Assembly (NCBI RefSeq): GCF_001557875.1
Contig: NZ_LNRF01000003.1
Location: 62,001 to 126,000 of the forward strand
Length of the DNA stretch: 64,000 nucleotides
Direction: 5' to 3'
Origin: Vibrio splendidus
GTDB lineage: Bacteria > Pseudomonadota > Gammaproteobacteria > Enterobacterales > Vibrionaceae
The notes beneath the pieces were generated by a model. It worked only from the letters and a program-made list of their open reading frames with translations. It was not told the DNA's origin and ran no database searches. The translations under genes and the position numbers were made by a program. Shown here piece after piece: positions 44,915 to 53,867 of the stretch (position 1 is the first letter of the stretch; each line of letters starts with the position of its first letter).

Positions 44915-46453
44915 TCAACCACCCTCTTTATCATATTGGTAGATATCGCCACGGTACTGTATGCCCCCTTCTTCAAACAACACGGTTTGATAGATGATAT
45001 GCACAGGAATTCGCTTTTTGAGGCGAACCTTAGTGTTCGGAGCAAGGTCATCATTTTGGTTCGGTACTTTCCTTACCTTAGTGGCAAACAATAACTCAGC
45101 AAGTTCTTCTGCATGTTCGACACGTATGCAACCTGAGCTATAAGCACGGAAGTCATCATTAAACAGACCTTTACTTGGCGTATCGTGCAGATAGATCGCT
45201 CTTTTGTTAGGTGTGTTGAACTTGTACAAACCTAATGCATTACGCGAACCTGCCTGTTGACGCATTCGATATGGGAATGAATTGAAATTGATGGTCTGCC
45301 AATCTATCTCGGTGGTATCGACCGTTTCCATGGTACGCCAGCCATCAATGACTTGGAAGTTGTGTGTCTCTAAATAGCTTTCGTCCGCTTTTACTTTGGG
45401 CAGGATATCTTTGACCATGATTTTCCATGGCACATTCCAAGTCGGGTTTAGAATGACAGAATCGAGGTTTATCTCTAAAAGCGGGGTTTTTCGCGATTTT
45501 CTTCCCACGACGACCTTAGACTCAAATACCTCTTCGCCATCTTCCCAATACTTCATATCAAAGCTAGGCACGTTGACTACTATAAGAGAGTCTCTATTCC
45601 TTGGCCACAAGCGAACACGCTCTGCATTCAAAGCCAAAGAGCTCAATCGATCATCGAAGCTCATGTTGATCCACTTGATCGTGTCTGGCCCAATAATCCC
45701 ATCCGCAGTTAAGCCGTGCATGCGCTGGAAGGACTGAATCGCCACTTGCAGATCTCGATCAAACACAGGGAAATCGACAGCAATCATAGAGGTATCCACG
45801 CCGACTAACGCAATGCGCTCAACAAGAACCACTTTGTCTGAAAGCTTATCCCCCAAGCGTTTTAAGCCTTTCTGTCTGTACCGCTCAATATCGAGTTCAG
45901 ACGCGGTTTCTAACACAGAATAGGTTGCTTTGAATTGGTCAAAATCCCCTACTGGCGGTGCGTAAGACAGCACCATCTCCAATAAGTAATCATTGGCGAC
46001 ACTGCTTTTTAGTCTCATCAAAATATGGGGGGACGGTGGAGGTAATTTGGAATGCAGCTTACCTGAGAAATACCACTCCTTACCGGCAAATGGTGCGTTT
46101 TCAACATAGCTTAAATAGTAGATAAAGGTGTCGGTGAGTAAGATGTCCAACTCTTGCCATTGTGCATGGGATTGATAGTGACGGATTTGCTTGAGTTGTC
46201 GTTCAAAGAGTGGTGCCATTTGTGCTTGTTCGAGCAGCGACAATTGAAATTCGAATGCCTTAACTAGTTCAGGCGAATCCCAAAGAATAGGGAGAGATGA
46301 GTCTTGATAAATGCTCTGGGTTAGTTCGGGATAAATCAGCATGAAAGATAGCTCTGAATCAGCCGGAAAGAAACGACCTTCATCAGAACTCGTATAGCTC
46401 CATGTGTGCACAGAAACTAAAACTAATAACCCACAGAAGTATTTCGCGAACAT
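44915..46453 (-). CDS. ldtD: L,D-transpeptidase (LdtD/YcbB type)
   Basis: A 512-residue periplasmic enzyme that forms 3-3 meso-DAP cross-links. An N-terminal signal or anchor (FAKYFCGLLVLVSVHTW) is followed by a helical region and a peptidoglycan-binding segment (VAIQSFQRMHGLTADGIIGP). The YkuD catalytic domain has IYLHDTPSKGLFNDDFRAYS and active-site SSGCIRVEHAEEL. ATG at 46453 is chosen because GGAG lies six bases before it; in-frame ATGs at 46465 and 46480 lack one. It is a little shorter than E. coli LdtD (615). It lies 198 bases upstream of mepK on the same strand. Confidence 0.93.
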   Translation of the reverse strand: MFAKYFCGLLVLVSVHTWSYTSSDEGRFFPADSELSFMLIYPELTQSIYQDSSLPILWDSPELVKAFEFQLSLLEQAQMAPLFERQLKQIRHYQSHAQWQELDILLTDTFIYYLSYVENAPFAGKEWYFSGKLHSKLPPPSPHILMRLKSSVANDYLLEMVLSYAPPVGDFDQFKATYSVLETASELDIERYRQKGLKRLGDKLSDKVVLVERIALVGVDTSMIAVDFPVFDRDLQVAIQSFQRMHGLTADGIIGPDTIKWINMSFDDRLSSLALNAERVRLWPRNRDSLIVVNVPSFDMKYWEDGEEVFESKVVVGRKSRKTPLLEINLDSVILNPTWNVPWKIMVKDILPKVKADESYLETHNFQVIDGWRTMETVDTTEIDWQTINFNSFPYRMRQQAGSRNALGLYKFNTPNKRAIYLHDTPSKGLFNDDFRAYSSGCIRVEHAEELAELLFATKVRKVPNQNDDLAPNTKVRLKKRIPVHIIYQTVLFEEGGIQYRGDIYQYDKEGG

Positions 46454-46533
46454 GCTTAACTCCATCACCAACCATCCCATAAGTATGGCAAAGAAATGGG
46501 AGTAAGCATGTTATTTTTAAGAGGCTTTATGAA

Positions 46534-47628
46534 TCAGATTGAGCTCCAATGGTTATCCCATTGGATCGATGATTGCTGAGTTGATTTCTCATAAGGCTTG
46601 CGCTGACTAACCACACTTCCCGCCCCAGAGCTTAATCGGAACTCACCATCCAACAGCACGGCGCCAGAAGCATCAGACAATGCCGACAGCTCAACTAACT
46701 CTTTGGTTTCTTTAGACCAAATACCGTAGCAATTCCCTCTTGGCGAGGTCGCGATAATCCAATCATCTGAGGCTGCGATACTCGCAATATAATGATTGAA
46801 CCTTGCCCATTGCTCCGGCTCCGCATTCAATGATTCAAACTGCCCACCTTTGATGTGCATCGCCAAAAGTGAGGGGTATTCATCCGGTTCGCCGCGATAT
46901 TGCTGGCCACAAAGTACAGTCTCTGCCCCATCATGCGCTAAGTGTCGAATGCTCAGTTTTTTATCCATCAATTCAACTTGATCAAGTAACACACCTTCAG
47001 GAGAAACATAACTCAAGCTTGGTTGCATTGAATCCAAGTTTTTCGGTGTTCTGCCATCAGTATGAACGCCACCAACGCCTATCGCGAGATTACCATCAGG
47101 CATGATGATCACCTCATGGGGCCCAATACCAAAACCGCTGAACTCCTCGACCTTTCGATACCCTTGTGCGACATCGTAGACGCCAATCACGCCTTGACTG
47201 GTGTCGGTTTTCCCTTCAGTGGCATACAGTAGTGTGCCATCTAATGAGTAAACGCCATGACCATAGAAGTGGCGGTTGTTACCTTTCACCACCATTTTGA
47301 TCTGCTGACCGTTTTTGTAGTCAAACACCATAAAATAGTCACCAGGACGACGGGCAAAAACCACCGCATGTGATGAGGTTGGGCAAATTGCGACGCCATG
47401 GCCACGCTCAGGGATAGGTAGCTGGCTCAGTGGCATGCCATACTCATCAGCCACAACCGCGGAATACTGGCCACGGCCATTAAGCGCACAACCAATCAAC
47501 TGAGGTTTGTTCAATGAGTTTTCACCTGAACGGCTAGCACATCCGAACGGCAGCACAGGCACAGCAGCACACCCAAGTGCTGCTTTCAGTAAGGTTCTTC
47601 GTGTAGTATCAGTCACCATCGGTAGCAT
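46534..47628 (-). CDS. DUF1513 Tat-exported beta-propeller-like protein
   Basis: A 364-residue periplasmic protein with a twin-arginine signal (TTRRTLLKAALGCAAVPVL). The body has WD/YVTN-like propeller repeats (HGVAICPTSSHAVVFARRPG, YGHGVYSLDGTLLYATEG, GPHEVIIMPDGNLAIGVGG). DUF1513 members sit with imelysins and a di-haem thiol oxidoreductase in iron-regulated clusters of Vibrio. AGGA lies four bases before the ATG at 47628, inside the end of the preceding imelysin gene (20-base overlap), showing translational coupling. Function not established. Confidence 0.9.
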   Translation of the reverse strand: MLPMVTDTTRRTLLKAALGCAAVPVLPFGCASRSGENSLNKPQLIGCALNGRGQYSAVVADEYGMPLSQLPIPERGHGVAICPTSSHAVVFARRPGDYFMVFDYKNGQQIKMVVKGNNRHFYGHGVYSLDGTLLYATEGKTDTSQGVIGVYDVAQGYRKVEEFSGFGIGPHEVIIMPDGNLAIGVGGVHTDGRTPKNLDSMQPSLSYVSPEGVLLDQVELMDKKLSIRHLAHDGAETVLCGQQYRGEPDEYPSLLAMHIKGGQFESLNAEPEQWARFNHYIASIAASDDWIIATSPRGNCYGIWSKETKELVELSALSDASGAVLLDGEFRLSSGAGSVVSQRKPYEKSTQQSSIQWDNHWSSI

Positions 47629-48670
47629 TAAATCCTATTACAACGCCAAGCTCTATCGCCACTTCTTCATGAATCAGGTACTTCAAACGTTCTAGCTTGT
47701 TGTATTGAGTCAGCACCTCGCGGTAACCTTCTTTGCTCTGCAGCAGAGCAAACAAGCTGGAATCCGTCGGCCAAGTATCTAGCGTCAATGTAAACTGGTC
47801 AGCAACACGATCGGCAAGGTCATTTAAGCCTTTCTCTCTCAACAAACTATCGAGACCATCTCCATCTGCGAGGTAAAGTTTCTCAAGCGCCGCTACATTG
47901 GCTTTCAGTTGAGTCATCGAGGTTTGAGCACGCCATGATTCTGAGAAATACGGACGCGGATGACCAATTTTAGCCATCGGACGACTCAGCTTTTTCATGC
48001 TGTAATCAAGTTGGTTGGTCAATAAAGCGATGTATTCAGATTCCCAACGCATCTCGTCTAGCGCTAGCCAAGGGTTAACCTGCCAAGCTTCAGCGATAGA
48101 GGCAGATTTCATTGCCAAGTTTTGTGCGATCGCTTGTGAAGATAGACAACCAGACACTTTGTCTTGCAGTAATGGGGATTGCTCGTCGTACAGAGACCAC
48201 TCCAACGCACCTAAACCTTGAACAGTCACACTCTGCTGTGCGATTTCACCTTGAGACCAAGCTTTATCTTGCTGAGTCAGTTGGCGCATTTTTAGACCGG
48301 TGGTGTTCTTTTTGTCTGGCCAGAATTGAACATTCCAGCTCTCCTCTAATGCCGCTGTTGGGCCGCGCTCTTGCCCTTGCAATGCCATCCAGCTGTTCAT
48401 TGTGATCTGCCATTGAGTTTTCAAAGCGTCTAACTCAACGTTATCCGTTTCACAGTAACCTTGCATCAGAGCTTCTAATTCGCTCGATTGCTTCGCGAAT
48501 AGCACCGCAGAATCAAACTCTTGTCGATAAACACTGCGACTAATATGGGCTGTAGTGTCTGCTTGGTAAGACAAACCGTTAACCTCAGAGGAAGCAACTT
48601 GCTCACCTGACGATTGACAGCCTGCCATGACCAATACCGACAAAGGCATTAACAATAATTTCTGAGCCAT
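47609..48670 (-). CDS. Imelysin-family lipoprotein
   Basis: A 353-residue predicted lipoprotein (MAQKLLLMPLSVLVMAGCQS, lipobox MAGC) with an imelysin-type helical domain. Recognisable features are KTQWQITMNSWMALQGQERG, WPDKKNTTG and the GALEWSLYD segment, which replaces the full GxHxxE site seen in the other imelysin of this cluster. Imelysins are periplasmic or outer-membrane proteins linked to iron uptake (EfeO and IrpA relatives). It lies third in the irpA-first cluster and overlaps the DUF1513 gene. Confidence 0.88.
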   Translation of the reverse strand: MAQKLLLMPLSVLVMAGCQSSGEQVASSEVNGLSYQADTTAHISRSVYRQEFDSAVLFAKQSSELEALMQGYCETDNVELDALKTQWQITMNSWMALQGQERGPTAALEESWNVQFWPDKKNTTGLKMRQLTQQDKAWSQGEIAQQSVTVQGLGALEWSLYDEQSPLLQDKVSGCLSSQAIAQNLAMKSASIAEAWQVNPWLALDEMRWESEYIALLTNQLDYSMKKLSRPMAKIGHPRPYFSESWRAQTSMTQLKANVAALEKLYLADGDGLDSLLREKGLNDLADRVADQFTLTLDTWPTDSSLFALLQSKEGYREVLTQYNKLERLKYLIHEEVAIELGVVIGFNATDGD

Positions 48671-48829
48671 GCTGTTACCTTACTTCCTAATTTTTTTCTA
48701 ATTCTATGAGTTCATTAAATATGAAAACTACCGCTGCGCTCGTATTGCTACAAGTTCAGCGGTAGTCAGTCATTTGTTCGCTACTTGCTTCGCTCATTAA
48801 GCCGTTGGCTCAACTGAGTTCAAGACAGC

Positions 48830-50218
48830 TTATAGAGAATCTAAGAACGACAGCAGTGCTTCGCGTTCGCTGCTACTTAACGACAACACTTCCTGTTTCG
48901 CCACTTCAGCTTCTCCACCGTGCCAAAGTACCGCTTCCATAACGTTTCTTGCACGGCCGTCATGAAGTAAGAACGTATGACCATTCACTTCTTTTGTATA
49001 ACCCAAGCCCCACAGTGGCGTAGTTCGCCACTCGCGTCCATTCGCTAGGTACTCTGGGCGATTGTCGGCTAAGCCTTCTCCCATATCGTGCAGTAACATA
49101 TCGGTATATGGGCTGATTAGCTGTTTAGACAACGCAGGTAAGCCTTCACGTTCTGCTGTGCGAATTTCAGCTTGGTGGCAACTTTGGCAACCAATATCTT
49201 TGAACAGTTTTTTACCTTGAACAACCGCAGGGTTATCAACGTTACGACGAATAGGTACCGCTAGATGCTGAGAATAGAATTCAACAAAATCTAGGATGTT
49301 ATCGCTGACTTCAGGTTCACCACCATTTGGAAAATCATCACAGGTTGATTGAGCTGATGTGCAGTTTTCGTTCGGGAACAAACTGCTTGTTAAGCCCAAA
49401 TCACCGTTAAATGCTGCTGCATTTTGTTGCATTAGGTTTGGCTGTCCGGCTTTCCAACCAAATCGACCCAACGCCATTTCGTTAGTTTGAACATCAAGAA
49501 CGTAATTGGCTTTGCCTGTTACGCCTTGGCTGTCCGCAGCTTGTTGCTTCGCGAAGCCAAGAATCGTTTCTTGTGGGATGCTCTCAAGCAGACCTAGGCC
49601 GATCATTGGTGGTGCAACACGAGCCGAAAATTCTGTTTTAGGGTGCATTTCACCAAACGCGAGTTCAGTGATTTTTAATGTTGGTTTACGCAGAGTAACA
49701 ACCGTGCCGTCTTTGAAGGTAACAGGCACATCTGTGTAACTAATGTTCACCTTGCCCTCTGGTTTTACCCCTTGAAGTGCAAAGTCTTGTAGCTGACCGC
49801 CGTAAGTTGGCTCTGGAATACCACCATCGCGAATAAAGGCTTGTCTCTGCTCTGGCGTCTCCGCCGGAATGCTCAAGCGAACCAACATGGATACCGCGTT
49901 CTCATCACCTTTTTCAGGCGCATGACCTCGACCATCTTTGATATGGCAGTTTTGACAACCGTTGGTATTAAATAGTGGCCCCAACCCATCACGCGCATCG
50001 GTTGATGACGGTGCAGGAACCCAAGGATTTCTAAAGAAGCTGTTACCTACACTGAAATCTAAGCGTTTGCTCATTGGTAGGTTGGCAGCAGGAAGAGAAA
50101 AAGCGTTTGCTCCCTCTTTCTTCACGGTTGTTTTGCCACCTGAGTAGGTTTCATGGGCATGTAATGGAGCTAAGAAAAACAGTGCGGTTAATAGTGAGGC
50201 TGATAGATACGACTTCAT
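48830..50218 (-). CDS. Di-haem thiol oxidoreductase (DUF1111 c-type cytochrome)
   Basis: A 462-residue periplasmic protein with a signal peptide (SLLTALFFLAPLHAHE) and two c-type haem sites, CQNCHIKDGRGH (about 92-103) and CQSCHQAE (about 345). The family is related to di-haem peroxidases and annotated as thiol oxidoreductase; its electron partner is unknown. It is second in the iron-regulated cluster between the two imelysin genes. Haem attachment would depend on the Ccm machinery. Confidence 0.9.
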   Translation of the reverse strand: MKSYLSASLLTALFFLAPLHAHETYSGGKTTVKKEGANAFSLPAANLPMSKRLDFSVGNSFFRNPWVPAPSSTDARDGLGPLFNTNGCQNCHIKDGRGHAPEKGDENAVSMLVRLSIPAETPEQRQAFIRDGGIPEPTYGGQLQDFALQGVKPEGKVNISYTDVPVTFKDGTVVTLRKPTLKITELAFGEMHPKTEFSARVAPPMIGLGLLESIPQETILGFAKQQAADSQGVTGKANYVLDVQTNEMALGRFGWKAGQPNLMQQNAAAFNGDLGLTSSLFPNENCTSAQSTCDDFPNGGEPEVSDNILDFVEFYSQHLAVPIRRNVDNPAVVQGKKLFKDIGCQSCHQAEIRTAEREGLPALSKQLISPYTDMLLHDMGEGLADNRPEYLANGREWRTTPLWGLGYTKEVNGHTFLLHDGRARNVMEAVLWHGGEAEVAKQEVLSLSSSEREALLSFLDSL

Positions 50219-50285
50219 ACATTGCCTTGCTGTGTTTTTGGTTTTAGTTTTTATAAAGAAGTGGCTTTTTTCTTAGGAAACAATT

Positions 50286-50306
50286 AAGGGCTCTATCAGA
50301 GCCCTT
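50286..50306 (-). terminator. Weak intercistronic hairpin after irpA
   Basis: AAGGGCTCT, loop ATC, AGAGCCCTT with only a short T-rich run. It may attenuate the downstream genes rather than stop transcription. Confidence 0.65.
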
Positions 50307-50328
50307 ACATTAGTTTCTGATCGGGTTC

Positions 50329-51588
50329 TTAGAACTCGTGATCAGCCGTATCTGGGTTTAGGCTATCAATGCCAATCACACCCGCAGCACGCTCAATTGC
50401 AGCGGTTTGAGACACTAGCGCAACAATTGTTTTGTTTACTAGTGCATTACCCGCAGCGTTGTTAGCCGCGATTAGCTGATCGAAGTGCTGGTTGTTTTTC
50501 TCAGCAGATGTGACGAGTTGACCAACTTGTGCACGTGCTAAGTCAAACTGCTTTTGGATCTCTTTCGCAGCTTGCTCATCTTTTTGCTCTACTAGGTCAA
50601 ACAGGCTAGGACCTGAAAGCAGAGTACCGTCTTCACGCTTGTATAGACCCGTGTAAACGTTGTAGATGCCTTGCTCGTTGTAGTAGTGAGAGTTGTGCGT
50701 GTTATCAGAGAAGCAATCGTGCTCATCTTCAGTAGAGTTCGCCTCTAGTGCCACCTTCATACGCTCACCAGCAAGCTCACCTAGAGAAAGTGAACCCATG
50801 CCGAATAGCATTTTACGTAGGCCGTTTTCGCTAGATTCAGAAAGCAGTTCTTGACGGTAGTTACCTTTCTCGCCTTCAGCCCACTGCTTTTCCATCCACT
50901 CTAGGTCTTGGATAAGTAGCTCAGCAGATGCTTTTAGGTATGCACCACGACGGTCACAGTTACCGTTAGTACACTCGGCACCAACAACGAAGTCAGTGTA
51001 AGCACGCTCACCTGCACCGCTGTTTGTGCCGTTTAAATCTTGGCCCCAAAGTAGGAATTCAATTGCGTGGTAGCCAGACGCTACGTTCGCTTCAGAACCG
51101 CCGATCTCGTTCAAGTCTGCGATTAGCTCTGGAGTAATGTTAGTTGCATCAACAGTAGTCTGACCAATTTGGAAAGTCTTGTTAGCCACGATGTTTGCGC
51201 TAGCGCCTTCATTACCAAGCTCATATTGGTAATCAGAAGATACGTAGTCAATCAGGCCTTCATCTAGTGGCCATGCGTTCAATTGGCCTTCCCAATCATC
51301 AACAACAGCGTTGCCGAAGCGGAATACTTCTGACTGTTGGTATGGTACGCGAGACTCAAGCCAAGCTTGTTTTACTTGTTCAAAGTTGCCAGCAGAAGGA
51401 GAAGCTAAGAAGGTATCAATAGAAGAGTTCAACGCTTTGGCTGTAATTACGGAATCGGCAAACACGGCATGAGCAATATCTGCATAGTGTTCTACAACTT
51501 GATCTTGAGTTACTGCTGCAAAAGAAGAAGCAGAGGCAAAAATGAGTGACGAAGTTACTGCTTTTGTCACTAAAGATTTAATGGTCAT
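50329..51588 (-). CDS. irpA: Imelysin family iron-regulated protein A
   Basis: A 419-residue periplasmic protein with a signal peptide (SSLIFASASSFAA). The imelysin GxHxxE site is intact in SGYHAIEFLLWGQDL. Two-fold helical domains are apparent, and a conserved Cys pair lies in GAECTNGNCDRRG. Family members take part in iron acquisition. A Fur-like operator lies about 45 bases upstream, and the gene order matches the V. cholerae irpA cluster next to ribA (from memory). First gene of the cluster. Confidence 0.92.
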   Translation of the reverse strand: MTIKSLVTKAVTSSLIFASASSFAAVTQDQVVEHYADIAHAVFADSVITAKALNSSIDTFLASPSAGNFEQVKQAWLESRVPYQQSEVFRFGNAVVDDWEGQLNAWPLDEGLIDYVSSDYQYELGNEGASANIVANKTFQIGQTTVDATNITPELIADLNEIGGSEANVASGYHAIEFLLWGQDLNGTNSGAGERAYTDFVVGAECTNGNCDRRGAYLKASAELLIQDLEWMEKQWAEGEKGNYRQELLSESSENGLRKMLFGMGSLSLGELAGERMKVALEANSTEDEHDCFSDNTHNSHYYNEQGIYNVYTGLYKREDGTLLSGPSLFDLVEQKDEQAAKEIQKQFDLARAQVGQLVTSAEKNNQHFDQLIAANNAAGNALVNKTIVALVSQTAAIERAAGVIGIDSLNPDTADHEF

Positions 51589-51628
51589 GAAGCATCCTTG
51601 TTGAGCTTTAAATTATTATTCGTAGTAA

Positions 51629-51655
51629 TAGTGCAAACCATTATCATTTGCACTA
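51629..51655 (-). promoter_or_regulatory. Fur-like operator of the irpA cluster
   Basis: TAGTGCAAA and TTTGCACTA form 9-bp arms around CCATTATCA. On the minus strand AATGATAAT is a perfect Fur half-site, and the 19-base match is 15 of 19 by my count. It lies about 40 bases before the irpA start. Confidence 0.7.
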
Positions 51656-51707
51656 CGGATTTGAATAATACAAACTTACAATTTTATTGCAAGATAAATA
51701 CAAAAAA

Positions 51708-51725
51708 ACCTCACATATGTGAGGT
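51708..51725 (-). terminator. Terminator of ribA
   Basis: ACCTCACAT and ATGTGAGGT, followed on the minus strand by TTTTTTT. Confidence 0.9.
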
Positions 51726-51764
51726 CTTTAAACATTTTTATGTTAAGCGCAACAAGCAAGCGAA

Positions 51765-52361
51765 TCAGATATCTAGGTTATGCTTACCGTGTGAAACTTT
51801 CGCCTTCAGATAGCTTTCATTACCCGATTTGATATGAGCAGAGGTGTTCACCACTTCTTCAATCTCAATACCAAAGGATTTAAGTTCATTGATTTTCTTA
51901 GGATTGTTAGTCACCAAACGGATTTTTGTGGTGCCTAAAGCGCGTAACATTTCCGCTGCTTCAGTAAAATCACGTAAGTCATCACCAAAGCCTAAGTGGT
52001 TGTTGGCTTCGTAAGTGTTCATACCTTCGCTTTGCAGACGGTATGCATCGATTTTGTTGTATAAACCAATACCACGACCTTCTTGGCGTAAGTAAAGAAT
52101 CACGCCGCCCGTCTCACCCATAATTCTAATGGTTTCGTCTAGCTGCTCGCCACAGTCACAGCGAGAAGAATGGAAAACATCTCCAGTAAGGCACTCAGAG
52201 TGCATACGAACTAGAGGTATGTCTTGTGTCTTATCTGCTGATTTAAATATCACAGCAACATGCTCTTTGTCTGTTTTCAATCCATGAAAAGACAGAAGTT
52301 CAGCATCAATACTGCTTGTTACCCCTACTTTGAAATCTATTCTGGCACGCACTTCCGCCAT
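51765..52361 (-). CDS. ribA: GTP cyclohydrolase II
   Basis: A 198-residue enzyme for the first step of riboflavin synthesis (GTP to the diaminopyrimidine precursor). Zinc ligands are in [18 protein letters not shown], the catalytic segment is [15 protein letters not shown], and the C-terminal TNNPKKI is typical. ATG at 52361 gives 198 residues, matching E. coli RibA (196); an upstream GTG at 52400 would add 13 residues with no ribosome-binding site. Monocistronic with its own terminator. Confidence 0.96.
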   Translation of the reverse strand: MAEVRARIDFKVGVTSSIDAELLSFHGLKTDKEHVAVIFKSADKTQDIPLVRMHSECLTGDVFHSSRCDCGEQLDETIRIMGETGGVILYLRQEGRGIGLYNKIDAYRLQSEGMNTYEANNHLGFGDDLRDFTEAAEMLRALGTTKIRLVTNNPKKINELKSFGIEIEEVVNTSAHIKSGNESYLKAKVSHGKHNLDI

Positions 52362-52533
52362 AGCTATACTCACTTGAAAATTCGATGTGTTTAACGACAC
52401 TACATTATATGTCTAGGCAATATTTTGTAGCTAACTATCTAATGATAGACACTATGAGGCTGTTAACAATTTTTTTCAAGGTCGACTACGCACAAATTGT
52501 TATATTATAACAATAATTTTTCAGGTAACAAAA

Positions 52534-52564
52534 AACCCCATATTGGGATGACCAACATGGGGTT
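52534..52564 (-). terminator. Terminator of the 58-residue gene
   Basis: AACCCCAT and ATGGGGTT enclose an inner TTGG/CCAA stem. On the minus strand it is followed by TTTTTTG. Confidence 0.85.
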
Positions 52565-52609
52565 ATAAATTAATCAGTTGCGGCTAAGACTACACTTTTT
52601 ACAGAACGA

Positions 52610-52786
52610 TCAACTTACTTGAGTTTGCTTCCAGATGACAAGTTGAACCCAAGCGTTTTCTAATTCAGCTAACTCTTCTTGAGTAAGCGTAGAAATGCTC
52701 GATTTCGCACTGTATTTTTCTGCCCATTTGTCAGAACGGACATGAGTATGGAACTCTTTCTTTAAATTTGAGATTACGTTATCCAC
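52610..52786 (-). CDS. Small soluble protein of unknown function
   Basis: A 58-residue reading frame starting with GTG, preceded by AGGA at eight bases. The product starts VDNVISNLKKEFHTHVRSDK and continues with WAEKYSAKSSIS, then TQEELAELENAWVQLVIWKQ. It reads as two amphipathic helices and is clearly protein-like in composition. A proper terminator follows 46 bases after the stop. No cysteines, signal or membrane segment. Family not recognised. It lies between ribA and the cytochrome-assembly genes. Confidence 0.65.
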   Translation of the reverse strand: MDNVISNLKKEFHTHVRSDKWAEKYSAKSSISTLTQEELAELENAWVQLVIWKQTQVS

Positions 52787-52875
52787 AGATACATCCTTAT
52801 ATAACAGTGCTTAGCCTTTATAATCCTTTAATGTTACAAAATACAGGTCAATTGGTAAACAGTAATACATAATTT

Positions 52876-53316
52876 TTATGAGCTCTTTCTAACACTTTTT
52901 ACTGATAGATATATAAATAAAAGAAGTAATAGGCTCGGAAGTAGCCAAAGTAATAAGTTTGAAACACTCATTGCCGGTTTATAGAGCACAAATTCACCGA
53001 ACCTTTCTGTCATATATTGAGTAATTTCATTATTACTCTGCCCTGCTTTCACCATATTGAATACAACGAGGCGTAAGTCTTTTGCTATCGGAGAGTTCGA
53101 CTCAATCAGGTTTTGGTTCTGGCATTGCGGACAACGTAGCGTTTTTGCCAATGTAATAGCGCGCTGCTGCTGTTCTGGGTTTTCAAACTCAAAGAGTTCA
53201 ACTTGAATACTCGTGTCCTTATTACTGGCTGTAAACAAGTCTTCCGCCAAAGTCGGAAAACTAACAAACATAAGCGTAGACAACATAACGAGTGTTTGTA
53301 TTAAAGACTTCACCAT
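52876..53316 (-). CDS. nrfF: Cytochrome c-type biogenesis protein NrfF/CcmH
   Basis: A 146-residue periplasmic, membrane-anchored thiol protein. A signal peptide is followed by the family motif LRCPQCQNQNLIESNSPIA, with the CxxC that reduces apocytochrome haem-binding cysteines, and one C-terminal membrane segment (LLLWLLPSLLLLLFIYL). Its place directly after the DsbE-like and CcmF-like genes of the nrf cluster marks it as NrfF, part of the haem lyase that attaches the CxxCK haem of NrfA. Its start overlaps the preceding gene by 7 bases. Confidence 0.92.
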   Translation of the reverse strand: MVKSLIQTLVMLSTLMFVSFPTLAEDLFTASNKDTSIQVELFEFENPEQQQRAITLAKTLRCPQCQNQNLIESNSPIAKDLRLVVFNMVKAGQSNNEITQYMTERFGEFVLYKPAMSVSNLLLWLLPSLLLLLFIYLSVKSVRKSS

Positions 53317-53867
53317 CGATTCACACCATCAAAATACATCGCAAGTTCTTCTTGCCATACGGATTCATTGATCACGCCCAGTAACTTCTTAATAATTTGG
53401 CCATCAGCGTCGACCAGATACGTTTCAGGGGTGCCAATTACGCCCAACTCTAACGCTAGCTTACCTTGAGGATCACTGATCACCGTTGAATACGGATTGC
53501 CGTCGTTTGATAGCACATTAATTGCTGCCGCAGAATTATCTCGATAATTGAGCCCAACAATTGGAATGCCTTTGTCATGAAGTTTGAGCAAAAAAGCATG
53601 TTCGGTTTTGCAGATACCACACCACGACGCCCATACATTCACTAGTTGATAAGGATGCTGAGTGACATCAGTCAACGTAATTTCCTGTTTGCTACTGATG
53701 CCTTCACTATTGGCTAACGCAGTAGACACGAATTCTGGAAATGCCCTCTTCTGCTCCGACACAGTCGTGGATTGCTGCTTATTATTGAGTGCAAAGGCAA
53801 ACCCCAACACCATCACTAATGCCAAGACAATTAACGTGATGAGCTTGTTACGAACGCTGGTATGCAT
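53310..53867 (-). CDS. Thioredoxin-like DsbE/CcmG-family protein of the nrf cluster
   Basis: A 185-residue membrane-anchored periplasmic thioredoxin. An N-terminal anchor (LITLIVLALVMVLGFAFAL) precedes a thioredoxin fold with active site NVWASWCGICKTEH and the cis-Pro GTPETYL. It supplies reductant to NrfF/apocytochrome during haem attachment. It overlaps both the nrfE-like gene (20 bases) and nrfF (7 bases), so the three are translated as one unit. E. coli nrf has no such gene at this position; other species do. Confidence 0.92.
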   Translation of the reverse strand: MHTSVRNKLITLIVLALVMVLGFAFALNNKQQSTTVSEQKRAFPEFVSTALANSEGISSKQEITLTDVTQHPYQLVNVWASWCGICKTEHAFLLKLHDKGIPIVGLNYRDNSAAAINVLSNDGNPYSTVISDPQGKLALELGVIGTPETYLVDADGQIIKKLLGVINESVWQEELAMYFDGVNRW

